DNA of 64,000 nucleotides from Tridacna crocea (GCA_943736015.1 OX031059.1:44341159-44405158); one strand, 5' to 3'. Numbered from the stretch's first letter, positions 22,061 to 34,195 are shown. Translations and numbers: made by a program. The notes: generated by a model not told the origin, from the sequence alone.

Positions 22061-22331
22061 GAGAAAGGAGAAAATAATGATTACATGCACCTGCTTTTCT
22101 CATTTCCTGATAATATTTGAGAAAAGATGTGGTCTGCTAATGTTTCTTTTAAGGATATGTCTAGAATTCAACCATATTATAAAGGATAACTGGCTAGAAT
22201 TTTATTTTGGATATGATCCATCTGAAAAAGAAGTGATGGCTATGGATTTGTCTAAAATTCCTGGAAACTTAAGGATGTTTTTCAGTTCTTGCTATAACTG
22301 TGATACTTCCCAAGTTTCGTTGTTCTTACAG

Positions 22332-22384
22332 AGTCTGCATGCATGGTTAAGGGAAGAGGTGAAGCACCATTCTTATTCCAGACA
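22332..22384 (+). other. Exon-like cassette 2 (T1)
   Basis: Acceptor GTTCTTACAG, 53 bp, GTAAAG. SACMVKGRGEAPFLFQT, with a silent GTT valine codon. Confidence 0.5.
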
Positions 22385-22832
22385 GTAAAGTTTTGTATCA
22401 AATTTTCACAAAAATACATCTTATAAATCATGGCATAGCCCGAATCAAGTAGTATGATTAATTATCATATATTTTTTATCGATAATCATATTTACGTACA
22501 GTAGCAAAATGTATAAAGTAAAACCACAGCATAGATTAAGGCAAGTTTAATGTTCTACAAGCATTTAACAATGGTTTGTATTGAATCAAGTTTGATGCGT
22601 TTCATAAGTATGACTGTTGCATGGATTAAACAAAATATAACAATTTACATCGGCATAACGTCGGCCTGGATCGAACCAAGTAATATTCAGTTATATCATG
22701 TGTCTTAAACCCTTTATCCTACAATAGTATTTACACAGTGGTAGTTACATTAGCATGATCATGGCCAGGATTGAACCAAGTTTTATATACTGTTATAGCT
22801 GTAATACTTCCAAAAATTCTTTGTTCTTACAG

Positions 22833-22885
22833 GATCTTCATGCATGGTGGAGGGAAGAGGTGAAGCACCATTCTTATTCCAGACA
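22833..22885 (+). other. Exon-like cassette 3 (T2)
   Basis: GTTCTTACAG, leader GA, 53 bp. SSCMVEGRGEAPFLFQT. Confidence 0.5.
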
Positions 22886-23349
22886 GTAAAGTTTTAGATC
22901 AAAATGTTCACATAAATATATCTTATAAACCGTGGCATAGCCAAAAGCAAGTAGTCGCTTCAATTATATCGTACATTTTTTTTATCCATAATCGTATTTA
23001 TATACAGTAGCAAAATGTATAAAGTAAAAGAACAGCATGGATTGTAGCAAGTTAATGTTAAACAACCATTTACCAATAGCTTGGATTGAACTATTAGTTT
23101 AATGAGATCATATGTATGACTCATGCATAGATTAAACAAAATATAACAATTTACATAGCATAACGTAGGCCTGGATCGAACCAAGTAATATTTAGTTATA
23201 TCATGTGTCTTAAACGCTTTATCTGACAATCATATTTACACAGAGATAGTTACATCAGTATGATCATGGCTAGGATTGAACCAAGTTTTATATACATGTA
23301 CTTTTATATTATGAAACTTCCCAAATTTCTTTGTTTTCTGTTCTTACAG

Positions 23350-23402
23350 AGTCTGCGTGCATTGTGAAGGAAAGAGTTGAAGCACCATTCTTATTCCAGA
23401 CA
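23350..23402 (+). other. Exon-like cassette 4 (T3)
   Basis: Longer pyrimidine tract (TTTTCTGTTCTTACAG), 53 bp. SACIVKERVEAPFLFQT. Confidence 0.5.
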
Positions 23403-23856
23403 GTAAAGTTTTAGATCAAAATGTTCACATAAATATATCTTATAAACCGTGGCATAGCCAGAAGCAAGTAGTCTCTTCAATTATATCGTACATTTTTTTA
23501 TCCATAATCATATTTTTACATACAGTAGCAAAATGTATAAAGTAAAATCACAGCATGGATTGAAGGAAGTTAATGATAAACAACCATTTTGCAATGGCTT
23601 AGATTTAACCAAGTTTAATGTGTTTCATAAGTATGACTGTTGCATGGATTAAAATATAATATAACAATTTACATCAGCATAATGTAGGCCTGGATCGAAC
23701 CAAGTAATTTCCAGTTATATCATTTATCTTAAACCCTTTATCCTACAATAGTATTTACAGAGTGGTAGTTACATCAGTATGATCATGGCCAGGATTGAAC
23801 CGAGTTTTATATACTGTGACAGTTGTTATACTTCCCAAAATTCTTTGTTCTTACAG

Positions 23857-23909
23857 GATCTTCATGCATGGTGGAGGGAAGAGGTGAAGCACCATTCTTA
23901 TTCCAGACA
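23857..23909 (+). other. Exon-like cassette 5 (T2)
   Basis: Leader GA, 53 bp. SSCMVEGRGEAPFLFQT. Confidence 0.5.
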
Positions 23910-24362
23910 GTAAAGTTTTAGTTCAAATTTTCACAAAAATACATATTGTAAACCGTGGCATAGCCAGAAGCAAGTAGTCTCTTAAATGATATCGTACATT
24001 GTTTTTTATCCATAATCATATTTACAAACAGTACCAAAAGGTATAAAGTAAAAGCACAGCATTGATTGAAGCAAGTTAATGTTCGACAACCATTTAACAA
24101 TAGTTTGTATTGAACTATTAGTTTAATGAGTTTCATATGTATGACTCATGCATAGATAAAACAAAATATACAATTTGCATCAGCAAAACGTCGGCCTGGA
24201 TCGAACCAAGTAATATTTAGTTATATCATGTGTCTTAAACCCTTTATCCAACAATCATATTTACACAGAGATAGTTACATCAGTATGATCATGGCCAGGA
24301 TTGAACCAAGTTTTATATACTGTTATAGCTATGATACTTCCCAAATTTCTTTGTTTTTACAG

Positions 24363-24413
24363 TCTGCATGCATGGTTAAGGGAAGAGGTGAAGCACCATT
24401 CTTATTCCAGACA
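24363..24413 (+). other. Exon-like cassette 6 (T1, 51 bp)
   Basis: GTTTTTACAG directly followed by TCT, so two bases shorter. SACMVKGRGEAPFLFQT. GTAAAG donor. Confidence 0.5.
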
Positions 24414-24861
24414 GTAAAGTTTAAGATCAAATTTTCACAAAAATACATCTTATAAACCATGGCATAGCCCGAATCAAGTAGTATGATTAATTATCAAATA
24501 TTTTTTATCGATAATCATATTAATGTACAGTAGCAAAATGTATAAAGTAAAACCACAGCATAGATTAAGGCAAGTTTAATGTTCTACAACCATTTAACAA
24601 TGGCTTGGATTGAACCAAATTTGATGTATTTCATAAGTATGACTGTTGCATGGATTAAACAAAATATAACAATTTACATCGCCATAATGTCGGCCTGGAT
24701 CTAACCAAGTAATATTCAGTTATATCATGTATCTTAAACCCTTTATCCTACAATAGTATTTACACAGTGGTAGTTACATTAGCATGATCATGGCCAGGAT
24801 TGAACCAAGTTTTATATACTGTTATAGCTGTATTACTTTCAAAATTTCTTTGTTCTTGCAG

Positions 24862-24912
24862 TCTTCATGCATGGTGGAGGGAAGAGGTGAAGCACCATTC
24901 TTATTCCAGACA
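24862..24912 (+). other. Exon-like cassette 7 (T2, 51 bp)
   Basis: GTTCTTGCAG then TCT. SSCMVEGRGEAPFLFQT. Confidence 0.5.
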
Positions 24913-25359
24913 GTAAAGTTTTAGATCAAAATGTTCACAAAAATACATCTTACAAACCGTGGCATAGCCAGAAGCAAGTAGTCTCTTTAATTATATAGTA
25001 AATTTTTATATGAATAATCATATTTATATCCAGTAGCAAAATGTATAAAGTAAAAGAACAGCATGGATTGCAGCCAGTTAATGTTAAACAACCATTTAAC
25101 AATAGCTTGGATTCAACTATTAGTTTAGTGAGTTTCATATGTATGATTTGCATAGATTAAACAAAATATAACAATTTACATCAGCATAATATAGGCCTGG
25201 ATCGAACCAAGTTATATCATGTGTCTTAAACGCTTTATCCGACAATCTTTTTTACACAGAGATAGTAACAGCAATATGATCATGGCCAGGATTGAACCAA
25301 GTTTTATATACTTTTATATTATGAAACTTCCCAAATTTCTTTGTTTTCTGTTCTTACAG

Positions 25360-25412
25360 AGTCTGCATGCATTGTGAAGGGAAGAGTTGAAACACCATTC
25401 TTATTCATGAAC
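25360..25412 (+). other. Exon-like cassette 8 (T3)
   Basis: 53 bp. SACIVKGRVETPFLFMN: the last two codons are changed but GTAAAG is kept. Confidence 0.5.
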
Positions 25413-25864
25413 GTAAAGTTTTAGATCAAATTTTCACAAAAATACATCTTGTAAACCGTGACATATCCAGAAGCAAGTAGTCGCTTCAATTATATCGTAC
25501 ATTTTTTTTATCCATAATCATATTTTTGCATACAGTAGCAAAATGTATAAAGTAAAACCACAGCATGGATTGAAGGAAGTTAATAATAAACAACCATTTA
25601 ACAATGGCTTAGATTGAACCAAGTTTAATGTGTTTCATAAGTATGACTGTTGCACGGATTAAAACAAAATATAACAATTTACATCAGCATAATGTAGGCC
25701 TGGATCGAACCAAGTAATTTCCTGTTATATCATTTGTCTTAAACCCTTTATCATACAATAGTATTTACAGTGGTAATTACATCAGTATGATCATGGCCAG
25801 GATTGAACCGAGTTTTATATACTGTTATAGTTGTTATACTTCCCAAAATTCTTTGTTCTTACAG

Positions 25865-25917
25865 GATCTTCATGCATGGTGGAGGGAAGAGGTGAAGCAC
25901 CATTCTTATTCCAGACA
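25865..25917 (+). other. Exon-like cassette 9 (T2)
   Basis: Leader GA, 53 bp. SSCMVEGRGEAPFLFQT. Confidence 0.5.
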
Positions 25918-26369
25918 GTAAAGTTTTAGATCAAAATGTTCACATAAATATATCTTATAAACCGTGGCATAGCCAGAAGCAAGTAGTCTCTTCAATTATA
26001 TCGTACATTTTTTTTATCCATAATCATATTTATATACAGTAGCAAAATGTATAAAGTAAAAGAACAGCATGGATTGTAGCAAGTTAATGTTAAACAACCA
26101 TTTACCAATAGCTTGGATTGAACTATTAGTTTAATGAGATCATATGTATGACTCATGCATAGATTAAACAAACTATAACAATTTACATAGCATAACGTAG
26201 GCCTGGATCGAACCAAGTAATATTTAGTTATATCATGTGTCTTAAACGCTTTATCCGACAATCATATTTACACAGAGATAGTTACATCAGTATGATCATG
26301 GCCAGGATTGAACCAAGTTTTATATACTGTTATAGCTATGATACTTCCCAAATTTCTTTGTTTTTACAG

Positions 26370-26422
26370 AGTCTCTAAGCATGGTGAAGGGAAGAGGTGA
26401 AGCACCATTCTTATTCCAGACA
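26370..26422 (+). other. Exon-like cassette 10 (T1, cysteine lost)
   Basis: 53 bp. SLSMVKGRGEAPFLFQT: CTAAGC replaces GCATGC, yet the frame stays open. Confidence 0.5.
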
Positions 26423-26866
26423 GTAAAGGTTTAGATCAAATTTTCACAAAAATACATCTTATAAACCATGGCATAGCCCGAATCAAGTAGTATGATTATC
26501 AAATATTTTTTATCGATAATCATATTAATGTACAGTAGCAAAATGTATAAAGTAAAACCACAGCATAGATTAAGGCAAGTTTAATGTTCTACAACCATTT
26601 AACAATGGCTTGGATTGAACCAAATTTGATGCATTTCATAAGTATGACTGTTGCACGGATTAAACAAAATATAACAATTTACATCGGCATAACGTCGGCC
26701 TGGATCGAACCAAGTAATATTCAGTTATATCATGTGTCTTAAACCCTTTATCCTACAATAGTATTTACACAGTGGTAGTTACATTAGCATGATCATGGCC
26801 AGGATTGAACCAAGTTTTATATACTGTTATAGCTGTATTACTTCCAAAAATTCTTTGTTCTTGCAG

Positions 26867-26917
26867 TCTTCATGCATGGTGGAGGGAAGAGGTGAAGCAC
26901 CATTCTTATTCCAGACA
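26867..26917 (+). other. Exon-like cassette 11 (T2, 51 bp)
   Basis: GTTCTTGCAG then TCT. SSCMVEGRGEAPFLFQT. Near-identical surroundings to cassette 7. Confidence 0.5.
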
Positions 26918-27374
26918 GTAAAGTTTTAGATCAAAATGTTCACAAAAATACATCTTGAAAACCGTGGCATAGCCAGAAGCAAGTAGTCTCTTTAATTATA
27001 TAGTAATTTTTTATATGAATAATCATATTTATATCCAGTAGCAAAATGTATAAAGTAAAAGAACAGCATGGATTGCAGCCAGTTAATGTTAAACAACCAT
27101 TTAACAATAGCTTGGATTGAACTATTAGTTTACTAAGTTTCATATGTATGATTTGCATAGATTAAACAAAATATAGCAATTTACATCAGCATAATGTAGG
27201 CCTGGATTGAACCAAGTATTATTTAGTTATATCATGTGTCTTAAACGCTTTGTCCGACAATCATATTTACACGGAGATAGTTACATCAATATGATCATGG
27301 CCAGGATTGAACCAAGTTTTATATACTTTTATATTATGAAACTTCCCAAATTTCTTTGTTTTCTGTTCTTACAG

Positions 27375-27427
27375 AGTCTGCATGCATTGTGAAGGGAAGA
27401 GTTGAAACACCATTCTTATTCCAGACA
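27375..27427 (+). other. Exon-like cassette 12 (T3)
   Basis: 53 bp. SACIVKGRVETPFLFQT. Confidence 0.5.
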
Positions 27428-27880
27428 GTAAAGTTTTAAATCAAATTTTCACAAAAATACATCTTGTAAACCGTGACATATCCAGAAGCAAGTAGTCTCT
27501 TCAATTATATCGTACATTTTTTTATCCATAATCATATTTTTACATACAGTAGCAAAATGTATAAAGTAAAATCACAGCATGGATTGAAGGAAGTTAATAA
27601 TAAACAACCATTTAACAATGGCTTAGATTGAACCAAGTTTAATGTGTTTCATAAGTATGACTGTTGCATGGATTAAAACAAAATATAACAATTTACATCA
27701 GCATAATGTAGGCCTGGATCGAACCAAGTAATTTCCTGTTATATCATTTGTCTTAAACCCTTTATCCTACAATAGTATTTACACAGTGAAAGTTACATCA
27801 GTATAATCATGGCCAGGATTGAACCGAGTTTTATATACTGTTATAGTTGTTATACTTCCCAAAATTCTTTGTTCTTACAG

Positions 27881-27933
27881 GGTCTTCATGCATGGTGGAG
27901 GGAAGAGGTGAAGCACCATTCTTATTCCAGACA
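27881..27933 (+). other. Exon-like cassette 13 (T2)
   Basis: Leader GG, 53 bp. SSCMVEGRGEAPFLFQT. Confidence 0.5.
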
Positions 27934-28368
27934 GTAAAGTTTTAGATAAAATTTTCACAAAAATACACCTTGTAAACCGTGGCATAGACAGAAGCAATTA
28001 TATCGTACATTTTTTTATCCATAATCATATTTATATACAGTAGCAAAATGTATAAAGTAAAAGAACAGCATGGATTGCAGCTAATGTTAAACAACCATTT
28101 AACAATAGCTTGGATTGAACTATTAGTTCACCGAGTTTCATATGTATGACACTTGCATAGATTAAACAAAATATACCAATTTACATCAGCATAGTGTAGG
28201 CCTGCATCAAACAAAGTAATATCCAGTTATATCATTTGTCTGAAACCCTTTATCCTACAATAGTATTTACACAGTGGTAGTTACATCAGTATGATCATGG
28301 CCAGGATTAAACCGAGTTTTATGTACTGTTATAGTTGTTATACTTCCCAAAATTCTTTGTTCTTACAG

Positions 28369-28419
28369 ACTTCATGCATGGTAGAAGGAAGAGTTGAAGC
28401 ACCATTCTTATTCCTGACA
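28369..28419 (+). other. Exon-like cassette 14 (T2 variant, 51 bp)
   Basis: CTTACAG then ACT. TSCMVEGRVEAPFLFLT. Confidence 0.5.
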
Positions 28420-28871
28420 GTAAAGTTTTAGATCAAATTTTCACAAAAATACACCTTGTAAACCGTGGCATAGCCAGAAGCAAGTAGTCTCTTAAATTAT
28501 ATCGTACATTTTTTTATCGATTATCATATTTACGTACAGTAGCAAAATGAATAAAGTAAAAGCACAACATGGATTGAAGTAAGTTAATGTTAAACAACCA
28601 TTTCACAATAGCTTGTATTGAACTACTAGTTTACTGAGTTTCATATGTATGACTCATGCATAGATTAAACAAAATATAACAATTTACATTAGCATTATGT
28701 AGGCCTGGATCGAACCAAGTAATATTTAGTTATATCATGTGTCTTAAACGCTTTATCCAACAATCATATTTACACAGAGATAGTTACATCAGTATGATCA
28801 TGGCCAGGATTGAACCAAGTTTTATATAATGTTATAGCTATGATACTTCCCAAATTTCTTTGTTCTTACAG

Positions 28872-28924
28872 AGTCTGCATGCATGGTGAAGGGAAGAGGT
28901 GAAGCACCATTCTTAATCCAGACA
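28872..28924 (+). other. Exon-like cassette 15 (T1)
   Basis: 53 bp. SACMVKGRGEAPFLIQT. Confidence 0.5.
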
Positions 28925-29129
28925 GTAAAGTTTTAGATCAAATTTTCACAAAAATACATCTTGTAAACCATGGTAGTCTCTTCAGTTATATCATAAATTT
29001 TTTATCCATAATCACATTTGCATACAGTAGCAAAATGTATAAAGTAAAACCACAGCATTGATTGAAACAGGTTTAATATTCTACAACCATTTAACAATGG
29101 CTTTTATTGAACCATTTGTTTATTGAGTT

Positions 29130-29178
29130 TCATAAGTATTCATGACTGTTGCACATAAGTATTCATGACTGTTGAATG
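29130..29178 (+). repeat. Short tandem duplication in array unit 16
   Basis: ATAAGTATTCATGACTGTTG occurs twice in succession. Confidence 0.85.
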
Positions 29179-29180
29179 GA

Positions 29181-29398
29181 TTAATCCATTACCACATAAT
29201 CCCTGCTTTTGACGACCCTGAGAAAAAAAACTATAGAAAACATATCGGGAAAGGGAGAAAATGCTGGTAACCAGCATTTTCTACTTTTCCCACCATGTTT
29301 TTTACACTTCATAAAACACATTTCAAATTTTCATTCACTTTTTTTTATCATCTGCAATTTTGACCAGTCTAAAATTTTGTTATTTGGTGATGAGTTAA
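29181..29398 (+). mobile_element. MITE-A inside the array, with empty sites
   Basis: Array units read GGATTAAACAAAATATAAC. This unit reads GGATTAA, then the MITE, then TTAAACAACATATAAC. The TTAA is therefore duplicated exactly and the element is TCCATTACCACATAATCCC to GGTGATGAG. Hairpin AAAATGCTGGTAACCAGCAT is intact. The insertion is later than the spread of the 505-bp unit. Confidence 0.92.
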
Positions 29399-29601
29399 AC
29401 AACATATAACAATTTACATCAGCATGACGTAGGCCTGGATCGAACCAAGTAATATTCAGTTATATCATGTGTCTTAAACCCTTTATCCTACAATAGTATT
29501 TACACAGAGATAGTTACATCAGTATGACCATGGCCAGGATTGAACCAAGTTTTATATACTGCTATAGCTGTGATACTTCCCAAATTTCTTTGTTCTTACA
29601 G

Positions 29602-29654
29602 AGTCTGCATGCATGGTGGAGAAAAGAGGTGAAGCAGCATTCTTATTCCAGACA
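29602..29654 (+). other. Exon-like cassette 16 (T1 variant)
   Basis: 53 bp. SACMVEKRGEAAFLFQT. Its unit carries the MITE-A at 29181-29398. Confidence 0.5.
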
Positions 29655-30317
29655 GTAAAGTTTTAGATCAATTTTTCACAAAAATACATCTTATAAACCT
29701 CGGCATAGCCGGAAGAAAATAGTCTCTTCAATCATATCGTACATATATTTTTACATACAGAAGAAAAATGTATAAAGTAAAATCACAGCATGGATTGAAG
29801 GAAGTTAATAATAAGCAACCATTTAATAATGGCTTGGATTGGACCAAGTTCAATGTGTTTTCATAAGTATGATTGTTGCATGGATTAAACAAAATATAAC
29901 AATTTACATCTACATGGCATAGCCCGAATCAAGTAGTGTGATCAATTATCATATATTTTTTTTATCGATAATCATATTTAGGTACTGTAGCAAAATGTAT
30001 ACAGTAAAACCACAGCATAGATTAAGGCAAGTTTAATGTTCTACAACCATTTAACAATGGCTTGGATTGAACCAAGTTTGATGTGTTTCTAAGCATGACT
30101 GTAGCATGGATTTAACAAAATATAACAATTTACATCGGCATAACGTCGGCCTGGATCGAACCAAGGAATATTCAGTTATATCATGTGTCTTAATCCCTTT
30201 TTCCTGCAATAGTATTTAAACAGTGATAGTTACATTAGCATGATCATGGCCAGGATTGAACCGAGTTTTATATACTGTTATAGCTGTAATACTTCCAAAA
30301 ATTCTTTGTTCTTACAG

Positions 30318-30370
30318 GGTCTTCATGCATGGTGGAGGGAAGAGGTGAAGCACCATTCTTATTCCAGACA
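30318..30370 (+). other. Exon-like cassette 17 (T2)
   Basis: Leader GG, 53 bp. SSCMVEGRGEAPFLFQT. Confidence 0.5.
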
Positions 30371-30833
30371 GTAAAGTTTTAGATCAAAATGTTCACAAAA
30401 ATACATCTTATAAACCGTGGCATAGCCAGAAGCAAGTAGTCGCTTCAATTATTTCGTACATTATTTTTATCCATAATCATATTTATATACAGTAGCAAAA
30501 TGTATAAAGTAACAGAACAGCAGATTGCAGCCAGTTAATGTTAAACAACCATTTACCAATAGCTTGGATTGAACTATCAGTTTAATGAGATCATATTTAT
30601 GACTCATGCATAGATTAAACAAAATATAACAATTTGCATCAACAAAACGTCGGCCTGGATCGAACCAAGTAATATTTAGTTATATCATGTGTCTTAAACG
30701 CTTTATCCGACAATCATATTTACACTGAGATAGTTACATAAGTATGATCATGGTCAGGATTGATCCAAGTTTTATATACATGTACTTTTATATTATGAAA
30801 CTTCCCAAATTTCTTTGTTTTCTGTTCTTACAG

Positions 30834-30886
30834 AGTCTGCATGCATTGTGAAGGGAAGAGTTGAAACACCATTCTTATTCCAGACA
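30834..30886 (+). other. Exon-like cassette 18 (T3)
   Basis: 53 bp. SACIVKGRVETPFLFQT. Confidence 0.5.
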
Positions 30887-31339
30887 GTAAAGTTTTAGAT
30901 CAAAATGTTTACATAAATACATCTTATAAACCGTGGCATAGCCAGAAGCAAGTAGTCGCTTCAATTATATCGTACATTTTTTATCCATAATCATATTTTT
31001 ACATACAGTAGCAAAATGTTTAAAGTAAAATCATAGCATGGATTGAAGGAAGTAAATAATAAACAAACATTTAACAATGGCTTAGATTGAACCAAGTTTA
31101 TTGTGTTTCATATGTATGACTGTTGCATGGATTAAAACAAAATATAACAATTTACATCAGCATAATGTAGGCCTGGATCAAACCAAGTTATTTCCAATTA
31201 TATCATTTGTCTTAAACCCTTTATCCTACAGTAGTATTTACACAGTGGTAATTACATCAGTATGATCATGGCCAGGATTGAACCGAGTTTTATATACTGC
31301 TATAGTTGTTATACTTTCCAAAATTCTTTGTTCTTACAG

Positions 31340-31392
31340 GGTCTTCACGCATGGTGGAGGGAAGAGATGAAGCACCATTCTTATTCCAGACA
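31340..31392 (+). other. Exon-like cassette 19 (T2)
   Basis: Leader GG, 53 bp. SSRMVEGRDEAPFLFQT: cysteine replaced by arginine. Confidence 0.5.
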
Positions 31393-31846
31393 GTAAAGTT
31401 TTAGATCAAATTTTCACAAAAATACATCTTCTAAACCGTGGCATAGCCAGAAGCAAGTAGTCTCTTAAATTATATCGTACATTTTTTTTTATCCATAATC
31501 ATATTTACATACAGTAGCAAAATGTATAAAGTAAAAGCACAGCATGGATTGAAACAAGTCAATGTTCTACAACCATTTAACGATAGCTTGTATTGAACTT
31601 TTAGTTTAACGAGTTTCATATGTATGACTCATGCATAGATTAAACAAAATATAACAATTTGCATCAGCAAAACGTCGGCCTGGATCGAACCAAGTAATAT
31701 TTAGTTATATCATATGTCTTAAACCCTTTATCCAATAATCATATTTACACAGAGATAGTTACATCAGTATGATCATGGCCAGGATTGAACCAAGTTTTAT
31801 ATACTGTTATAGTTATGATACTTCCAAAATTTCTTTGTTCTTACAG

Positions 31847-31899
31847 AGTCTGCATGCATGGTGAAGGGAAAAGGTGAAGCACCATTCTTATTCCAGACA
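31847..31899 (+). other. Exon-like cassette 20 (T1)
   Basis: 53 bp. SACMVKGKGEAPFLFQT. Confidence 0.5.
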
Positions 31900-32349
31900 G
31901 TAAAGTTTTAGATCAAAATGTTCACAAAAATACATCTTATAAACCATGGCATAGCCCGAATCAAGTAGTGTGATCAATTATCATATATTTTTTATCGATA
32001 ATCATATTTACGTACAGTAGCACAATGTATAAAGTAAAACCACATCATAGATTAAGGCAAGTTTAATGTTCTACAACTATTTAACAGTGGCTTGGATTGG
32101 ACCAAATTTGATGCATTTCATAAGTATGACTGTTGCACGGATTAAACAAAATATAACAATTTACATCGGCATAACGTCGGCCTGGATCGAACCAAGTAAT
32201 ATTCAGTTATATCATGTGTCTTAAACGCATAATCCTACAATAGTATTTACACAGTGGTAGTTACATTAGCATGATCATGGCCAGGATTGAACCAAGTTTT
32301 TCTATAATGTTATAGCTGTACTACTTCCCACATTTCTTTTTTCTTACAG

Positions 32350-32402
32350 GGTCTTCATGCATGGTGGAGGAAAGAGGTGAAGCACCATTCTTATTCCAGA
32401 CA
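32350..32402 (+). other. Exon-like cassette 21 (T2)
   Basis: Leader GG, 53 bp. SSCMVEERGEAPFLFQT. Confidence 0.5.
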
Positions 32403-32859
32403 GTAAAGTTTTAGATCAAAATGTTCACAAAAATACATCTTATAGACCATGGCATTGCCAGAAGCAAGTAGTCTCTTCAATTATATCGTAAATTTTTATA
32501 TGAATAATCATATTTATATCCAGTAGCAAAATGTATAAAGTAAAAGAACAGCATGGACTGCAGCCAGTTAATGTTAAACAACCATTTAACAATAGCTTGG
32601 ATTGAACTATTAGTTTACTGAGTTTCATATGTATGACTCATGCATAGATTAAACGAAATATAACAATTTACATCAGCATAACGTAGGTCTGGATCGAAAC
32701 AAGTAATATTTAGTTATATCATGTGTCTTAAACGCTTTATCCGACAATCATATTTACACAGATAGTTTCATCAGTATGATCATTGCCAGGATTGAACCAA
32801 GTTTTATATACTTTTATATTATGAAACTTCCCAAATTTCTTTGTTTTCTGTTCTTACAG

Positions 32860-32912
32860 AGTCTGCATGCATTGTGAAGGGAAGAGTTGAAACACCATTC
32901 TTATTCCAGACA
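32860..32912 (+). other. Exon-like cassette 22 (T3)
   Basis: 53 bp. SACIVKGRVETPFLFQT. Confidence 0.5.
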
Positions 32913-33365
32913 GTAAAGTTTAAGATCAAATTTTCACAAAAATACATCTTATAAACCGTGACATAGCCGGAAGCAAATAGTCTCTTCAATTATATCGTAC
33001 ATTTTTTTATCCATAATCATATTTTTACATACAGTAGCAAAATGTATAAAGTAAAATCACAGCATGGATTGAAGGAAGTTAATAATAAACAACCATTTAA
33101 CAATAGCTTGGATTGAACCAAGTTTGATGTGTTTCATAAGTATGACTGTTGCATAGATTAAAACAAAATATAACAATTTACATCAGCATAATGTAGGTCT
33201 GGATCGAACCAAGTAATTTCCTGTTATATCATTTGTCTTAAACCCTTTATCCTACAATAGTTTTTACACAGTGATAGTTACATCAGTATAATCATGACCA
33301 GGATTGAACCGAGTTTTATATACTGTTATAGTTGTTATACTTCCCAAAATTCTTTGTTCTTACAG

Positions 33366-33418
33366 GGTCTTCATGCATGGTGGAGGGAAGAGGTGAAGCA
33401 CCATTCTTATTCCAGACA
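33366..33418 (+). other. Exon-like cassette 23 (T2)
   Basis: Leader GG, 53 bp. SSCMVEGRGEAPFLFQT. Confidence 0.5.
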
Positions 33419-33863
33419 GTAAAGTTTTAGATCAATTTTTCACAAAAATACATCTTGTAAACCGTGGCATAGCCAGAAGCAAGTAGTCTCTTCAATTATA
33501 TCGTACATTTTTTTATCCATAATCGTATTTATATACAGTAGCAAAATGTATAAAGTAAAAGAATAGCATGGATTGCAGCCAGTTAATGTTAAAAAACCAT
33601 GTAACAATGGCTTGGATTCAACTTTTTATTTACTGAGTTTATATATATGACATAAATTAAACGAAATATACCAATTTACATCAGCATAATGTAGGCCTGC
33701 ATCGAACCATGTAATATCCAGTTATATCATTTGTCTTAAACCCTTTATCCTACAATAGTATTTACACAGTGGTAGTTACATCAGTATGATCATGGTCAGG
33801 ATTGAACCGAGTTTTATGTACTGTTATAGTTGTTATACTTCCCAAAATTCTTTGTTCTTACAG

Positions 33864-33916
33864 GGTCTTCATGCATGGTGGAAGGAAGTGTTGAAGCACC
33901 ATTCTTATTCCTGACA
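33864..33916 (+). other. Exon-like cassette 24 (T2 variant)
   Basis: Leader GG, 53 bp. SSCMVEGSVEAPFLFLT; shares the LT ending and the V with cassette 14. Confidence 0.5.
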
Positions 33917-34142
33917 GTAAAGTTTTAGGTCAAATTTTCACAAAAATACATCTTGTAAACCGTAACAATAACTTGTATTGAACTATTAGTTCATATTTAC
34001 GTACAGTAGCACAATGTATAAAGTAAAACCACATCATAGATTAAGGCAAGTTTAATGTTCTACAAGTATTTAACAAAGGATTGAACCAAGTTTTATGTAC
34101 TGTTATCGATGTGATACTTCCCAAATTTCTTTGTTCTTACAG

Positions 34143-34195
34143 AGTCTGCATGCATGGTGGAGGGAAGAGGTGAAGCACCATTCTTATTCCAGACA
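34143..34195 (+). other. Exon-like cassette 25 (T1/T2 mix)
   Basis: 53 bp, in a shortened unit of about 280 bp. SACMVEGRGEAPFLFQT. Donor reads GTAAAT. Confidence 0.5.

Noticed and set aside
22960-32628. Frames of 60-103 codons repeated through the array, mostly on the minus strand, as a gene family
   Set aside because: They follow the 505-bp repeat, break with each indel between units and differ in start and stop; only the small cassette keeps its frame in every unit.
22332-34195. CRISPR-like array
   Set aside because: Period is about 505 bp, spacers are homologous to each other, and the DNA is eukaryotic.
22332-34195. Cassettes read as exons on the minus strand
   Set aside because: The minus strand has a donor-like CT|GTAAGA after an open frame but no AG acceptor at the other end.
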